Shown here: piece after piece, positions 42,966-51,250 of the stretch
Numbering within the stretch: the stretch's first letter is position 1
How the letters are laid out: the number at the start of each line of letters is the position of its first letter
Assembly: GCF_004803635.1 (NCBI RefSeq)
Contig: NZ_SSWX01000002.1
Span: 246,277 to 310,276, forward strand
Source: Lampropedia aestuarii
Lineage (GTDB): Bacteria; Pseudomonadota; Gammaproteobacteria; Burkholderiales; Burkholderiaceae_C
Length of the DNA stretch: 64,000 bases
Direction: 5' to 3'
Position numbers and translations under genes: made by a program
The notes under the pieces: generated by a model
Databases searched by the model: none
The model's input: the letters and a program-made list of their open reading frames with translations, nothing else
Told to the model about the DNA's origin: nothing

Positions 42966-43901
42966 TTAAATCTTGTCGAGCAAACTATCAATTTGCTCTG
43001 GCGTCATCCCATGCATTCGGTCGAGCAGCGCAGACGGGTTGCCCGCGCTCTCCAAGACCTGCTGGGTTTCATCCTTCGGTGGCGCTCCAGCCACTTCGGA
43101 CAAAGAAGCTGGGGTATACCGCTGCACCTCCGGTGCTTTGGCGACTTTGGCTGGCTGTGCAGCGCTTGCACTGGCCTGGCCTTTGAATGCATCCAGAACT
43201 TCGTTCACTTGGGTTGCTGTACCCGACTGCAATGCATGCTGGACACCTTGCGCGGCAAAAGGCGGCAATGTGGCAATCCATGCACTGAATTGCTCAGATT
43301 GGTACACCTCCGACGCATCAGGATGCTTGCTAAAAATCGCGTCGAAGTGCGCCTGCTCCGCTGTGCGCGACTGCTCTGCGAGTTCTGTTTGCTTCTGATT
43401 TGCTTGGATTTCGGCCAGCAACAATGCGCGCTCTTTGGCCATCAATGTCTGCACACCTTTGGCAAGCCCCTCTTCCGAGAAATCACCAAAGATAGAAACA
43501 TCAACGCCTTGCTCAATAGCCTCTTGCGCGGTCTGCAGGTTTTGGCTGGCGCTTGCCGCATCCGCTGGCTTGCTGCGCAACTCCTGCAATTCACGCTCCA
43601 ACTGATCGATCCGCTCTTGCGCAGTTTTTGCTGCATCACGCGCTTCGGTCAGCTTTTCATAGGGGATCGTGTATGCACCAGATCTACTGGCAATTGGCGC
43701 TACTTGCTCGCCATCCGGCAAGCCGTTTTTCGCCGTGTCCTGCTTTTCGGGTGCACTAGCGGCCGCCTCAGCCGCTTCGTTTTCGCCGCCGTTATTGGCT
43801 TCATTGCCTTGCTCGGATTCATCCAAATCCTGACCCTCAGACAAATCGCCAAGCTCTGCTTGCGCCAACAATGCCGCTGCTTCTTGCGGTGACAAACTCA
43901 T
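42966..43901 (-). CDS. Scaffolding protein
   Basis: A 311-residue highly charged protein between portal/HNH and capsid genes. The N-terminal 60 residues are Glu/Asp/Ala-rich, followed by a coiled coil (about 75-160, KLTEARDAAKTAQERIDQLERELQELR) and a C terminus suited to capsid binding. This is the plan of phage head scaffolds. The start at 43901 has GGAG 8 bases upstream; the longer reading from 43979 lacks one. Confidence 0.85.
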   Translation of the reverse strand: MSLSPQEAAALLAQAELGDLSEGQDLDESEQGNEANNGGENEAAEAAASAPEKQDTAKNGLPDGEQVAPIASRSGAYTIPYEKLTEARDAAKTAQERIDQLERELQELRSKPADAASASQNLQTAQEAIEQGVDVSIFGDFSEEGLAKGVQTLMAKERALLLAEIQANQKQTELAEQSRTAEQAHFDAIFSKHPDASEVYQSEQFSAWIATLPPFAAQGVQHALQSGTATQVNEVLDAFKGQASASAAQPAKVAKAPEVQRYTPASLSEVAGAPPKDETQQVLESAGNPSALLDRMHGMTPEQIDSLLDKI

Positions 43902-44079
43902 GTATTCACTCCATATGGCCATCCAGCCAGCCGGTGTGCAATTGAGCAAACAGCAAGGGCTGCAGCGCCTGCTGTTCACTCTCCTGCTATGGGATATGCA
44001 ACCTCACAGAGGTAGCGGTTCACGTCACGCTGCCGCGCTTTGCTTGAATCAGAGTGTCTTAATTTTGTTCAGACCATTC

Positions 44080-44093
44080 AAACCCTAAGCGGG
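44080..44093 (-). promoter_or_regulatory. Late motif copy 5 (capsid unit)
   Basis: CCCGCTTAGGGTTT on the minus strand, one change from consensus. Upstream it shares ATCGCTTTG, four bases, then ATCCCCGC with the terminase copy at 49745. The next start (43901) is 179 bases downstream, so this unit has a longer leader. Confidence 0.65.
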
Positions 44094-44158
44094 GATGTGG
44101 CAAAGCGATCAGGCATTGCTATATCATTCGATACCAATGCAACATTAAGAAACACTAA

Positions 44159-44692
44159 ATGAAACTTAAAACCATAGCCTCAGTTGCTGCAGGTACTTTT
44201 GGATTGTTGGCGTCTACAGTTGGGCTAATAGCAGTATTTTTCCCGTCAATGCTTAACCTTGAGAAAAAAGCCCCAGAACAGCTGCAAACACTTATAGCTA
44301 AAGAGTCGGACGTTCTTGAATTGGAAACATTTTTAAGAAAAAACGTTGGCAGGTATGTTTATCTCGACTTAGGCATTTGTATCAACTACCCTGAAAATGC
44401 TTGTCCCAAGATAAGACAGGATGCTTACGGCATTGATGTTCAAGGATGTGGCAATAGCACCAAGTATGACAGCCTGTCCATAAACCCCCACAGCGATACT
44501 TCAGACCCCATTTTTCTTCAAACGGGTGACCTAAGAGATCAATGCGTATGGAAAGAATTTGATCACGCCTCAGATGGTGAGCTTGTTGCTGCAGGATACT
44601 TCTATGTTCCAAACAACTTCGAAAACTTCCCCGAAGGTTTTCAACATTGGCACATTAACCGATCAACTGAAGAAATTGCATTGGGCAAATAG
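44159..44692 (+). CDS. Membrane-anchored moron of unknown function
   Basis: A 177-residue protein from an AT-richer gene read against the late operon. Residues 7-32 form a hydrophobic segment (ASVAAGTFGLLASTVGLIAVFFP), and the rest is an acidic soluble domain with five Cys. The orientation suggests an N-terminal anchor with the domain outside. It is isolated between two late units, the usual moron position. No family is recognised; an envelope or exclusion role is possible. Confidence 0.6.
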   Translation: MKLKTIASVAAGTFGLLASTVGLIAVFFPSMLNLEKKAPEQLQTLIAKESDVLELETFLRKNVGRYVYLDLGICINYPENACPKIRQDAYGIDVQGCGNSTKYDSLSINPHSDTSDPIFLQTGDLRDQCVWKEFDHASDGELVAAGYFYVPNNFENFPEGFQHWHINRSTEEIALGK

Positions 44693-44737
44693 ATAAAAAT
44701 TATTCTTTGGACGAGTAGCATTGATGGGCGGTGCTGG

Positions 44738-45457
44738 CTAAATCAACCAACCGCGCTCTTGCATGAAATCGACAGGATGCTTTGCGCTCTTGCTTAGGTT
44801 GCATGGCGGGCAAAGGATTTGAAGATTGGATGCCGCGTTGGTGCCGCCTTTTGAAAGAGGCGTGATGTGATCCAGGTGATAGCCAGATCGCCGCACATCA
44901 CATAGACAGGCCACACACCTTGACCGCTGCCTTTTCAAGAGCCCCTCAACAATAGCCTTTGTCACGACTCCTTCAGCACCTCGACGCATAGCTTTTGCAG
45001 CTTTGCGACCTGGCTGCAATCGCTCCTTGTTCACCCGGTAAAACAACCGAGATCGCTGACGAAGTTCATTTCGATTGACAAGCCTGTACTGAGCCCTTTG
45101 CTGATTCACGCGCTCGCGGTTGACCTCCACATAAGCCTTCGCATCCGCAAGCAAACGATCTCGATTAGCCCAATACCGTGCTTTAGCTCTTGCTCGCGCA
45201 GCTTCTACATTTTCTGCAGCATATTTCCTAGCAATCGCCCGGCGCTTTTCTGGATCCTCCCAATAACGCTCTTTTTTCTGGGTCGAGATTTGTTCCGCAT
45301 TTTCCTTGTTGTACAGCTTCTGCTTTGCAGCAACGCATGGCTTGCATTCACCTCGCAAGCCATCTAAACAGGCAATGCATTTATAAAATGCTGACCTCGG
45401 TTTTTCTTGTTGACACTTAGAGCATTTTTTTGAAGCCGTGTCTTCCATTTCGCTCAT
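44738..45457 (-). CDS. HNH endonuclease
   Basis: A 239-residue protein. An N-terminal zinc finger (CSKCQQEK, then CIAC and CKPC) precedes a charged helical repeat region (residues 60-150) and a C-terminal HNH domain: CVACLCDVRRSGYHLDHITPLSKGG through LQILCPPCNLSKS. HNH enzymes beside the terminase/portal genes may help packaging; the repeat-bearing architecture is also that of free-standing homing endonucleases. GAGGAG lies before the ATG. Confidence 0.88.
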   Translation of the reverse strand: MSEMEDTASKKCSKCQQEKPRSAFYKCIACLDGLRGECKPCVAAKQKLYNKENAEQISTQKKERYWEDPEKRRAIARKYAAENVEAARARAKARYWANRDRLLADAKAYVEVNRERVNQQRAQYRLVNRNELRQRSRLFYRVNKERLQPGRKAAKAMRRGAEGVVTKAIVEGLLKRQRSRCVACLCDVRRSGYHLDHITPLSKGGTNAASNLQILCPPCNLSKSAKHPVDFMQERGWLI

Positions 45458-45526
45458 TGCGACTCCTCAATAATCAAAGATGGCTAAAGCCCAAGCGGAT
45501 TTCACGCTTCTTTGGACTCGCATTGT

Positions 45527-47755
45527 TTAGTCAGCGCGCAGCGTTTCAATGCCTTGATTTGCCCCTGCAGCAGCGCTATCAGCCTGTAATGGAAGTTGCG
45601 GCGTTGTTGGACTAGTGTCGCCTGGCACCCCACCTGGCTGCTCCACGCTCACGGACTGTGGTGGTACTGGATAGTTCGGGTCTTGTCCGGCTGGATTGGG
45701 TGGTTGCCAACCTGCCTGCTTCATTACTACATCGCCGATTGGCGCCACCAATGGGTTTAAGGCGATCTTCTCTCCAGTTTGCATCGCTGCGAATGCGCTT
45801 GTGACACCGACCTGAACCGCTTCGCGCACCAACTTCTCGATCTGCGCGTCCGCCATCCGCTCCTTGACCGACAGCTCCCGCTCTTTGAGCTCGTACATCA
45901 GCTCCTGTTTGACCTGCTCGCGCACCTGCTCTGGATCCGCCTGGCCATTGGCCTGCTGGATCGCCTCGACCACCTGCTTTTTGCGCGGCAGATCCATCAA
46001 ATCCACCATGAACGGCATCATGACCTGCTGCATTTGCGCTGGCAGCGACTTGATCGACTCAGACAGCGCATTGAGCTGCTGCGCACGGAATCCGCTTGAA
46101 GATGGCACATCCTCTAGTGCGACTTTGAGCCGAGTGCGCTTGATGTCGTTGCTGCGATAGGCAACGCCAGTGTGCGGGTCGACCTCGGGGGCATTGATCA
46201 CCACTGTGCGCGGCGGATTCAACACATCGCCCTCGATGACGATGGTGGTTTCTTCCTTGCCCATGTCAGCAATGATGAGCGCCATGAGCAGCTCGCCAAC
46301 CTGGGTGCGGGCATCCTTGAAGCTATCCATCAAGTCGGCAATTGAGATCTCGGACTGCTCCAGTTGCGTTTGCTCCTGCAACCCACTGCGCGCCGTTCCC
46401 TTCTGCCCCTGGAATGCTGGCGTTATGCCTGAAACGCCCTCGATTGATTGGCGCGAGTCCTGCATCAGCTGAAATTGCTGGTCGTTGAGCTGGAAGTCGC
46501 GCTTGACCTCAAACCGCGCGCCCTGCTTGGCCATATGCACCTCGTCCAGCACGATGTCAGCGTCAACCCTTGAAACCTGCCTGCGGAATTGCTCATCCGA
46601 CATGGCCACCGCTCCCTTGGTGCGTTCTGTACGGGTAGCCGACATTCCCCAGCGCAGTTTGCTGATGCTGCTGTTGAGGTTATCCTGGGGAAAGATCATG
46701 TCACGCACCAGGCCGTAGGGCACGCCGGTCATGTCCTCCCGATAGCCCCAAACCGGCACATAAGGGAAGTGGCAGTGCGGGTATGGGCTTGGCCGGTCCA
46801 CCAACTGGTGCGGGCCCATCCAGAATGCCTGGCGCACGCGGCCCATCAATTCCTCAACCAGCCTACCCCGGCCAGTGGTCACGGCCACCTGGTGCAGCTC
46901 GTTGGCCTGGTCGTATTCAACCGCGCGGCCATCGGGCATGCGCAGAATCGTGGTGCGCACCCAGCGCCGGTACCAGACCTCAGTGATGGCGATGGTTTCA
47001 TTTTCGTCGTTGTACCAACTGTCCTCTGTCGCAGTCCATGCGCGCTCCGCGTTCGCCGCATTCAACAAGCCAGTCGACAGATCGCCTTCCAGCATCTCGC
47101 CGGCATGGCCTGCAATCCACTTCTCAAGCGATCGCAGGATGATAGGCGCATGCTCTGGAAACAACTGCGCAGCCCTTTGCCGCTCCACCCAGCGGCGGCG
47201 GTACAGCCAGCGCGCATCGCTGAGGTCTGGCTCTTGCGCATGCATGTCCCAGAACACCTCATTGCGGTGAACGTGGCGGCATTTGTATGGGAACTGGATA
47301 CTGTTCTGCGCGCTTGCCACTTCAACCCAGCCCACGCCAGTCACGATCATGGACTTGAAGGCCTCCGACAACGCGCGATCCGCCTTGGCATGGCGCTCCG
47401 CCTGGTTGAGCCGGTAATTGAGCGCATCAGCCACATCTTGCCCACCAGGGTCGCCATCGGGTGTTACGCGCCAATCCGTGCGTGTCTTGGCCTCATAGCC
47501 ACAGACCGCGCGGATGGCTGGCGTGATTTTGTTCTCCTTGGCTGGCGGAATGCCCAAGGCCTTCTGCCTGCGCAGCAGATCCGAATCGAGCTGATTGCCG
47601 TCGGCATAGTCTGCCTCACGGTCGGCCTGCGCGCGCCATGGCGGCTGATTGATGGCCTCACGAACAATGCTCTGAAACTCCTGCAGCGTAAGCGGCTCAT
47701 CCGCGCCGTCGCGCACTTCATCCACCAAGCTGTTGATATTGTCTGTAGTGTCCAT
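45527..47755 (-). CDS. Portal protein, P22-like
   Basis: A 742-residue portal that forms the dodecameric DNA channel at one capsid vertex. The N-terminal part (PPWRAQADREADYADGNQLD, then NKITPAIRAVCGYEAKTRTDWRV) is typical of the P22-like portal family. A long helical barrel region follows (about 560-680), and the last 60 residues are Pro/Gln-rich. It follows the large terminase by one base. Its length agrees with P22 gp1 (725 residues). Confidence 0.9.
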   Translation of the reverse strand: MDTTDNINSLVDEVRDGADEPLTLQEFQSIVREAINQPPWRAQADREADYADGNQLDSDLLRRQKALGIPPAKENKITPAIRAVCGYEAKTRTDWRVTPDGDPGGQDVADALNYRLNQAERHAKADRALSEAFKSMIVTGVGWVEVASAQNSIQFPYKCRHVHRNEVFWDMHAQEPDLSDARWLYRRRWVERQRAAQLFPEHAPIILRSLEKWIAGHAGEMLEGDLSTGLLNAANAERAWTATEDSWYNDENETIAITEVWYRRWVRTTILRMPDGRAVEYDQANELHQVAVTTGRGRLVEELMGRVRQAFWMGPHQLVDRPSPYPHCHFPYVPVWGYREDMTGVPYGLVRDMIFPQDNLNSSISKLRWGMSATRTERTKGAVAMSDEQFRRQVSRVDADIVLDEVHMAKQGARFEVKRDFQLNDQQFQLMQDSRQSIEGVSGITPAFQGQKGTARSGLQEQTQLEQSEISIADLMDSFKDARTQVGELLMALIIADMGKEETTIVIEGDVLNPPRTVVINAPEVDPHTGVAYRSNDIKRTRLKVALEDVPSSSGFRAQQLNALSESIKSLPAQMQQVMMPFMVDLMDLPRKKQVVEAIQQANGQADPEQVREQVKQELMYELKERELSVKERMADAQIEKLVREAVQVGVTSAFAAMQTGEKIALNPLVAPIGDVVMKQAGWQPPNPAGQDPNYPVPPQSVSVEQPGGVPGDTSPTTPQLPLQADSAAAGANQGIETLRAD

Positions 47756-47756
47756 A

Positions 47757-49037
47757 TCAGTCCTGCCAATCTGGCTCAGGGGCCTCTTTGTATTCGTAGG
47801 TTGCGTTCACCATCAATGGCACGGCCTGGCCAAGGTAGCGAAACATGTCTGCACCGTGGCTGAATTCGTCATGCAGCGGCGCCATGGGCTCATCCGTCTT
47901 TGTGTGAATTGCGCGCCGGTACCGCTTCAGGCACTCCAACAGACGCACCGTCTTGCGCTGATCGAAATAGCAGCGGGGGAACACCATGCGCGCTGCCTTG
48001 ATGCCCTCTTCCACACTGGTTTGGGCAAGTACTACCGGATTTCTGCCCATCGCCTGCAATTGCTCTTCGGTGCTCTTGCCCGTCTGGAAATTGCGAGTGC
48101 GGCCGTCATGCGGCAAGAAGTCAGTGCCCCAGCGAAACGGCCTTTTCTCAATCTGGGCCACATACCAATCCAGCGTGCGGTGGCTGTCCTCGATGTAGTC
48201 GATCAGGCGCACATCCTGGGGTCCGCGCTGCACAAAGCCAATCGTCATGGCATCGTTCCAACCCAAGTCCCATACGGTGTGCACGGGCAGCGTTGGATCG
48301 TATGGCACAGGCATCACGCGGCCATCGAGCGCCAAGGCGGCAATCTCATGCCTGTAGATCGCGCCTTCGGCAACCGTGCGGGCCTTGCCTTCCCAGATAT
48401 GCGCATAGTCGTCGGCCAGCATGCTGCGCTTGGCCTTCAAGCGCTCTTGGTTCAACACCTCTGGGAACCACGGGTTATCGCGCCAATTGATTTCTACGCA
48501 CCAAGTGTCATCGCCCGGTGCCGCTACGAAACGCACGTAGGTTTCGTCGGTCTCCATGTCTGGGTTGAGCGTGAGCCAGATTTCTGAGCCAGGCTTGCGG
48601 ATCGTTGGAATTAGCACGTTCCAACTGCGCTTGCTCACGCCGTGCGCCTCTTCCACCCAAACGATGTCGCAGCCCTCAAACGACTTGATCGAATCGACCG
48701 TGTGCGACTGCAGGCCTGAAAACAGAAAGAGCGAGCCGTTCGCGCCGCGTATCTCTGTCTCCAGGACCTCATAGAATCCGCTCAAACCAAGCCGTGAGAT
48801 TTGATCCTGCAGCAACTGGTGCACAGACTGCTTAATCGACTTCTGAATCTCCCGCGCGCAAAGAATGCGAAGCGGCCGCTGCGCCGCCATGAGTAACAGC
48901 ACGCCGGCCACTGACCACGATTTACCACCGCCGCGTCCACCATGCATTACCTTGTAGCGGCGCGGCTCCCAGATACCAGCCAGCTTGGCGGGCAGCTGCA
49001 ATAAAGGGAATGGCGCTTGCCCAGCTGCAGTGCTCAT
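47757..49037 (-). CDS. terL: Terminase large subunit, PBSX family
   Basis: A 426-residue ATP-driven packaging motor and nuclease. Walker A is GGRGGGKS (33-40), Walker B ends in EE (129-130, IVWVEEAH), and the nuclease domain begins with TVWDLGWND (D257, D262). The ATG overlaps the small-subunit stop (ATGA). The length and motif order match PBSX/SPP1-like large terminases. Confidence 0.95.
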   Translation of the reverse strand: MSTAAGQAPFPLLQLPAKLAGIWEPRRYKVMHGGRGGGKSWSVAGVLLLMAAQRPLRILCAREIQKSIKQSVHQLLQDQISRLGLSGFYEVLETEIRGANGSLFLFSGLQSHTVDSIKSFEGCDIVWVEEAHGVSKRSWNVLIPTIRKPGSEIWLTLNPDMETDETYVRFVAAPGDDTWCVEINWRDNPWFPEVLNQERLKAKRSMLADDYAHIWEGKARTVAEGAIYRHEIAALALDGRVMPVPYDPTLPVHTVWDLGWNDAMTIGFVQRGPQDVRLIDYIEDSHRTLDWYVAQIEKRPFRWGTDFLPHDGRTRNFQTGKSTEEQLQAMGRNPVVLAQTSVEEGIKAARMVFPRCYFDQRKTVRLLECLKRYRRAIHTKTDEPMAPLHDEFSHGADMFRYLGQAVPLMVNATYEYKEAPEPDWQD

Positions 49038-49711
49038 TCGTCGTCATCCTCGGCTGGCCGCTTTGGCGGATCAACAAAGGCCACTGCCACAGAGAGGGGC
49101 ACAAAGCCAGGTTGGCCTGGCTGCGCCTGCTCTTTGGCATCCATGTTGAATGCCTGCCGCTCTAGGTCGATTGCAATGCGTAAAGTCTCGCCCAGCACCT
49201 TTGCTGTCTTGGACCGCTCAGGCAGGCTGATGATCTTTTGGTACAGGTCGTTCATGCGATCCATGCCACGTTCATCTGGCGTGCGCATGAGATCGCCCAG
49301 GTCTTGCATGAGTGCAACTGTCTCTGGGTCGGTCTGTTGTTCTAGCTCATCAAAAAGGGCGTTGACGATCTTGCGTGTGCGGCGAATATCGGCTTGGTGG
49401 GATAGCTTGACCGTGGCGATTAGCTGGCCAACATCCTCGACGGTCTTTCTTTCGTTAACAGGGCTAGCGCTGTTAACCGAGTTGTTAACCAATGCCTTGT
49501 TAACCAGCTCATCTGCCTTGGCCTGGATCTTTGAAGCAAGGTCTCGAGTCCACCCATCCCGCTTTGCACGTTTGCTGATAGTGACGTGGCTGACGCCAGA
49601 GCCTTCAGCAATCTCGCGTAGGCTTTTGATGCCGGCGCGGTAGTCTAGCTCGATGCGCTCCCAGTCCGCAACAGGCTTTTGTGGTGATGTGTCTGATTGA
49701 TTTTTCCCCAT
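49034..49711 (-). CDS. terS: Terminase small subunit
   Basis: A 225-residue DNA-recognition subunit. Residues 29-56 (SLREIAEGSGVSHVTISKRAKRDGW) are a helix-turn-helix, followed by an oligomerisation coiled coil and an acidic C terminus (RPAEDDDE) that should contact the large subunit. It is the first gene of the head unit. The late motif lies 34 bases before the ATG, and only a weak GGTGG precedes the start. Confidence 0.88.
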   Translation of the reverse strand: MGKNQSDTSPQKPVADWERIELDYRAGIKSLREIAEGSGVSHVTISKRAKRDGWTRDLASKIQAKADELVNKALVNNSVNSASPVNERKTVEDVGQLIATVKLSHQADIRRTRKIVNALFDELEQQTDPETVALMQDLGDLMRTPDERGMDRMNDLYQKIISLPERSKTAKVLGETLRIAIDLERQAFNMDAKEQAQPGQPGFVPLSVAVAFVDPPKRPAEDDDE

Positions 49712-49744
49712 TCCACCAGTGTCTTTGGGGTGCCAGGGTAATCA

Positions 49745-49759
49745 AAACCCTATGCGGGG
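49745..49759 (-). promoter_or_regulatory. Late motif copy 6 (terminase unit)
   Basis: CCCCGCATAGGGTTT on the minus strand, 34 bases before the terS ATG. Upstream it shares ATCGCTTTG plus spacing with copy 5. Confidence 0.7.
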
Positions 49760-50002
49760 ATCGCCCAAAGCGATGAAGTGCGCAACGCTCATCTTCACTC
49801 ATACAAGTTGACTCGCTGGCAATTATCTACGTGGATTGTTTTTTTGATTCAAAAGTATCTTATAGTTGCATTCTGAGTGGCTGAAATCGGCCATGAGCAG
49901 TCCTTCCATTATTGGTCTTTGAGGACTCAAAACAAGCTCAATCTCATTATTGCGGGTAGATTTACTTCTATAAGAACGACTAGCATTTTTCACGTCATCT
50001 AG
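49760..50002. other. Divergent leader between terS and the cassette-like moron
   Basis: No gene. It contains the 18-base repeat (49854-49871) and a T-rich run at 49840-49848. It ends at the CTAG duplicated by the MITE insertion (49999-50002). Confidence 0.6.
49854..49871. repeat. 18-base repeat, copy 2
   Basis: GTATCTTATAGTTGCATT, identical to 29402-29419. On the minus strand TATAAG could be a -10 element of a promoter reading towards terS. Confidence 0.7.
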
Positions 50003-50163
50003 GGAAGCTCTGCAAAACCCTCGTTGCTGGGATTAATGCGGTATCAGGATGAGCCGCAAGGCGTCTTTTAAAGGCAACAGCTGTAGCTATTGGCGAAAAA
50101 GACAACACAGTGGATCGCCTGAGACCGCGCTCAGACCAAAACAGGGAGTTTTGCAGAGCTTCC
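50003..50163. mobile_element. IS5-type MITE
   Basis: A 161-bp element with terminal inverted repeats identical over 16 bases (GGAAGCTCTGCAAAAC on the left, its complement at 50148-50163 on the right). It is flanked by CTAG on both sides (49999-50002 and 50164-50167), the YTAR target duplication of IS5-family elements. It contains no gene. It inserted 30 bases upstream of the 50196 start codon and may now supply or alter its promoter. Confidence 0.85.
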
Positions 50164-50195
50164 CTAGATCCAGTTACATCCCCCAACCAGAGGTA

Positions 50196-51065
50196 ATGAA
50201 AATGAAATTAAAAGCCAACTTTATTAAAGACTGGCATGAATATTTAAAGGAAATACTTACTAATCACTGGGGCTTTGATGTTAGCCAAATTAATGATAAA
50301 GATTTGCCACTCGCCTACTTTAATGCTGAATCCCGCCGCATTGATCAGCGAAAAAGAAACATAGAAATATCAGATGTTTTTCAATGCCCCCCCGAAGTTG
50401 CAAGCGGGTGGTCAAAGATACAAGCAAAAATCAAAAATGGATGTGATATTACACCGCATCTAAGCAAGCTAGTTGATCGTATTGATAGTACAGACCTAAT
50501 GCTTAATGACTGGGGAATTTATCACTTTCACCTAGGAGCAGAATTAGATGGAGAGTTCATTAAAAGAACCGGCCCGCTACTATTTGCCTTTGTTACCGAT
50601 AACTGTTTTTATGTAATAAACATCTACCAACATGGCGAATGGACAAATAGCGATATAGTTGAAATAATTCACAGAAATTGGCCCTCCATAATTAAACACT
50701 ACATTATTAATCATGCAAAGCTTGCATATTATGCAACGGACAAAGAAAGAAAGATATTAAGAAGCAAGCATGCCAATTCATTCGTGGAAGTTACAGATGG
50801 AACCGTCTACGCCCCAATCGGGGGCGGAATGGTATCTTCTGGCCATAACGTCAAATCAGTCATAAGAATTGATAAGCAGCACAAATTCCTGAAGCACTTG
50901 CAAAATTCGCTTGAAAGCGAACTTATTAAAATACGTCCAGATCTAGAAAAGCAAGGCTACAACGGCGAGCCAGAGTTAATTGCAAACCTTGAGATCACTG
51001 AAACAGAATATAGAGCTGTATTTCCTGAGTACGCGTTCGTTGCAGTCCTGCATAAAAAAGCATAA
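50196..51065 (+). CDS. Unknown protein in an integron-cassette-like moron
   Basis: A 289-residue protein from an AT-rich gene. No family is recognised. Conserved-looking phrases are GIYHFHLGAELDG (an H-x-H), LLFAFVTDNCFYVINIYQHGEW and IVEIIHRNWP; clustered His suggest a possible metal site or nuclease centre. AGAGG precedes the ATG at 50196. Its stop codon lies inside the first core of an attC-like site, so it looks like a gene cassette captured by the phage. A defence or toxin function is possible but unproven. Confidence 0.6.
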   Translation: MKMKLKANFIKDWHEYLKEILTNHWGFDVSQINDKDLPLAYFNAESRRIDQRKRNIEISDVFQCPPEVASGWSKIQAKIKNGCDITPHLSKLVDRIDSTDLMLNDWGIYHFHLGAELDGEFIKRTGPLLFAFVTDNCFYVINIYQHGEWTNSDIVEIIHRNWPSIIKHYIINHAKLAYYATDKERKILRSKHANSFVEVTDGTVYAPIGGGMVSSGHNVKSVIRIDKQHKFLKHLQNSLESELIKIRPDLEKQGYNGEPELIANLEITETEYRAVFPEYAFVAVLHKKA

Positions 51066-51121
51066 CAAGCCGTTTATTGGGCGACGCCAACAGCGTCGCC
51101 CAATAAACTCCACCGTTAGCA
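51060..51121. repeat. attC-like recombination site (59-base element)
   Basis: The order is GCATAAC (51060-51066), five bases, a perfect 16-bp inverted repeat (51072-51087 and 51093-51108) around CAACA, six bases, then GTTAGCA (51115-51121). The core spacing equals that of the classical aadA attC site. The outer cores fit RYYYAAC and GTTRRRY only partly. The hairpin lacks a U-run, so a simple terminator is less likely. Confidence 0.7.
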
Positions 51122-51250
51122 GTTTGGATGCCTACTTTGGGTCAACTTTTGTCAGTCGCTTTTAATGGATAAGGGTAAATCTTTTGCATCCAGAGCTCTG
51201 TGTAATGCAAAGCAATCTGAAGCAGGTCCGTGCCCAGCGTACCTGCATCC

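Noticed and set aside
46589..47863. 424-residue plus-strand frame opposite the portal gene
   Set aside because: Shadow of the portal reading frame; composition and lack of a ribosome site argue against a gene.
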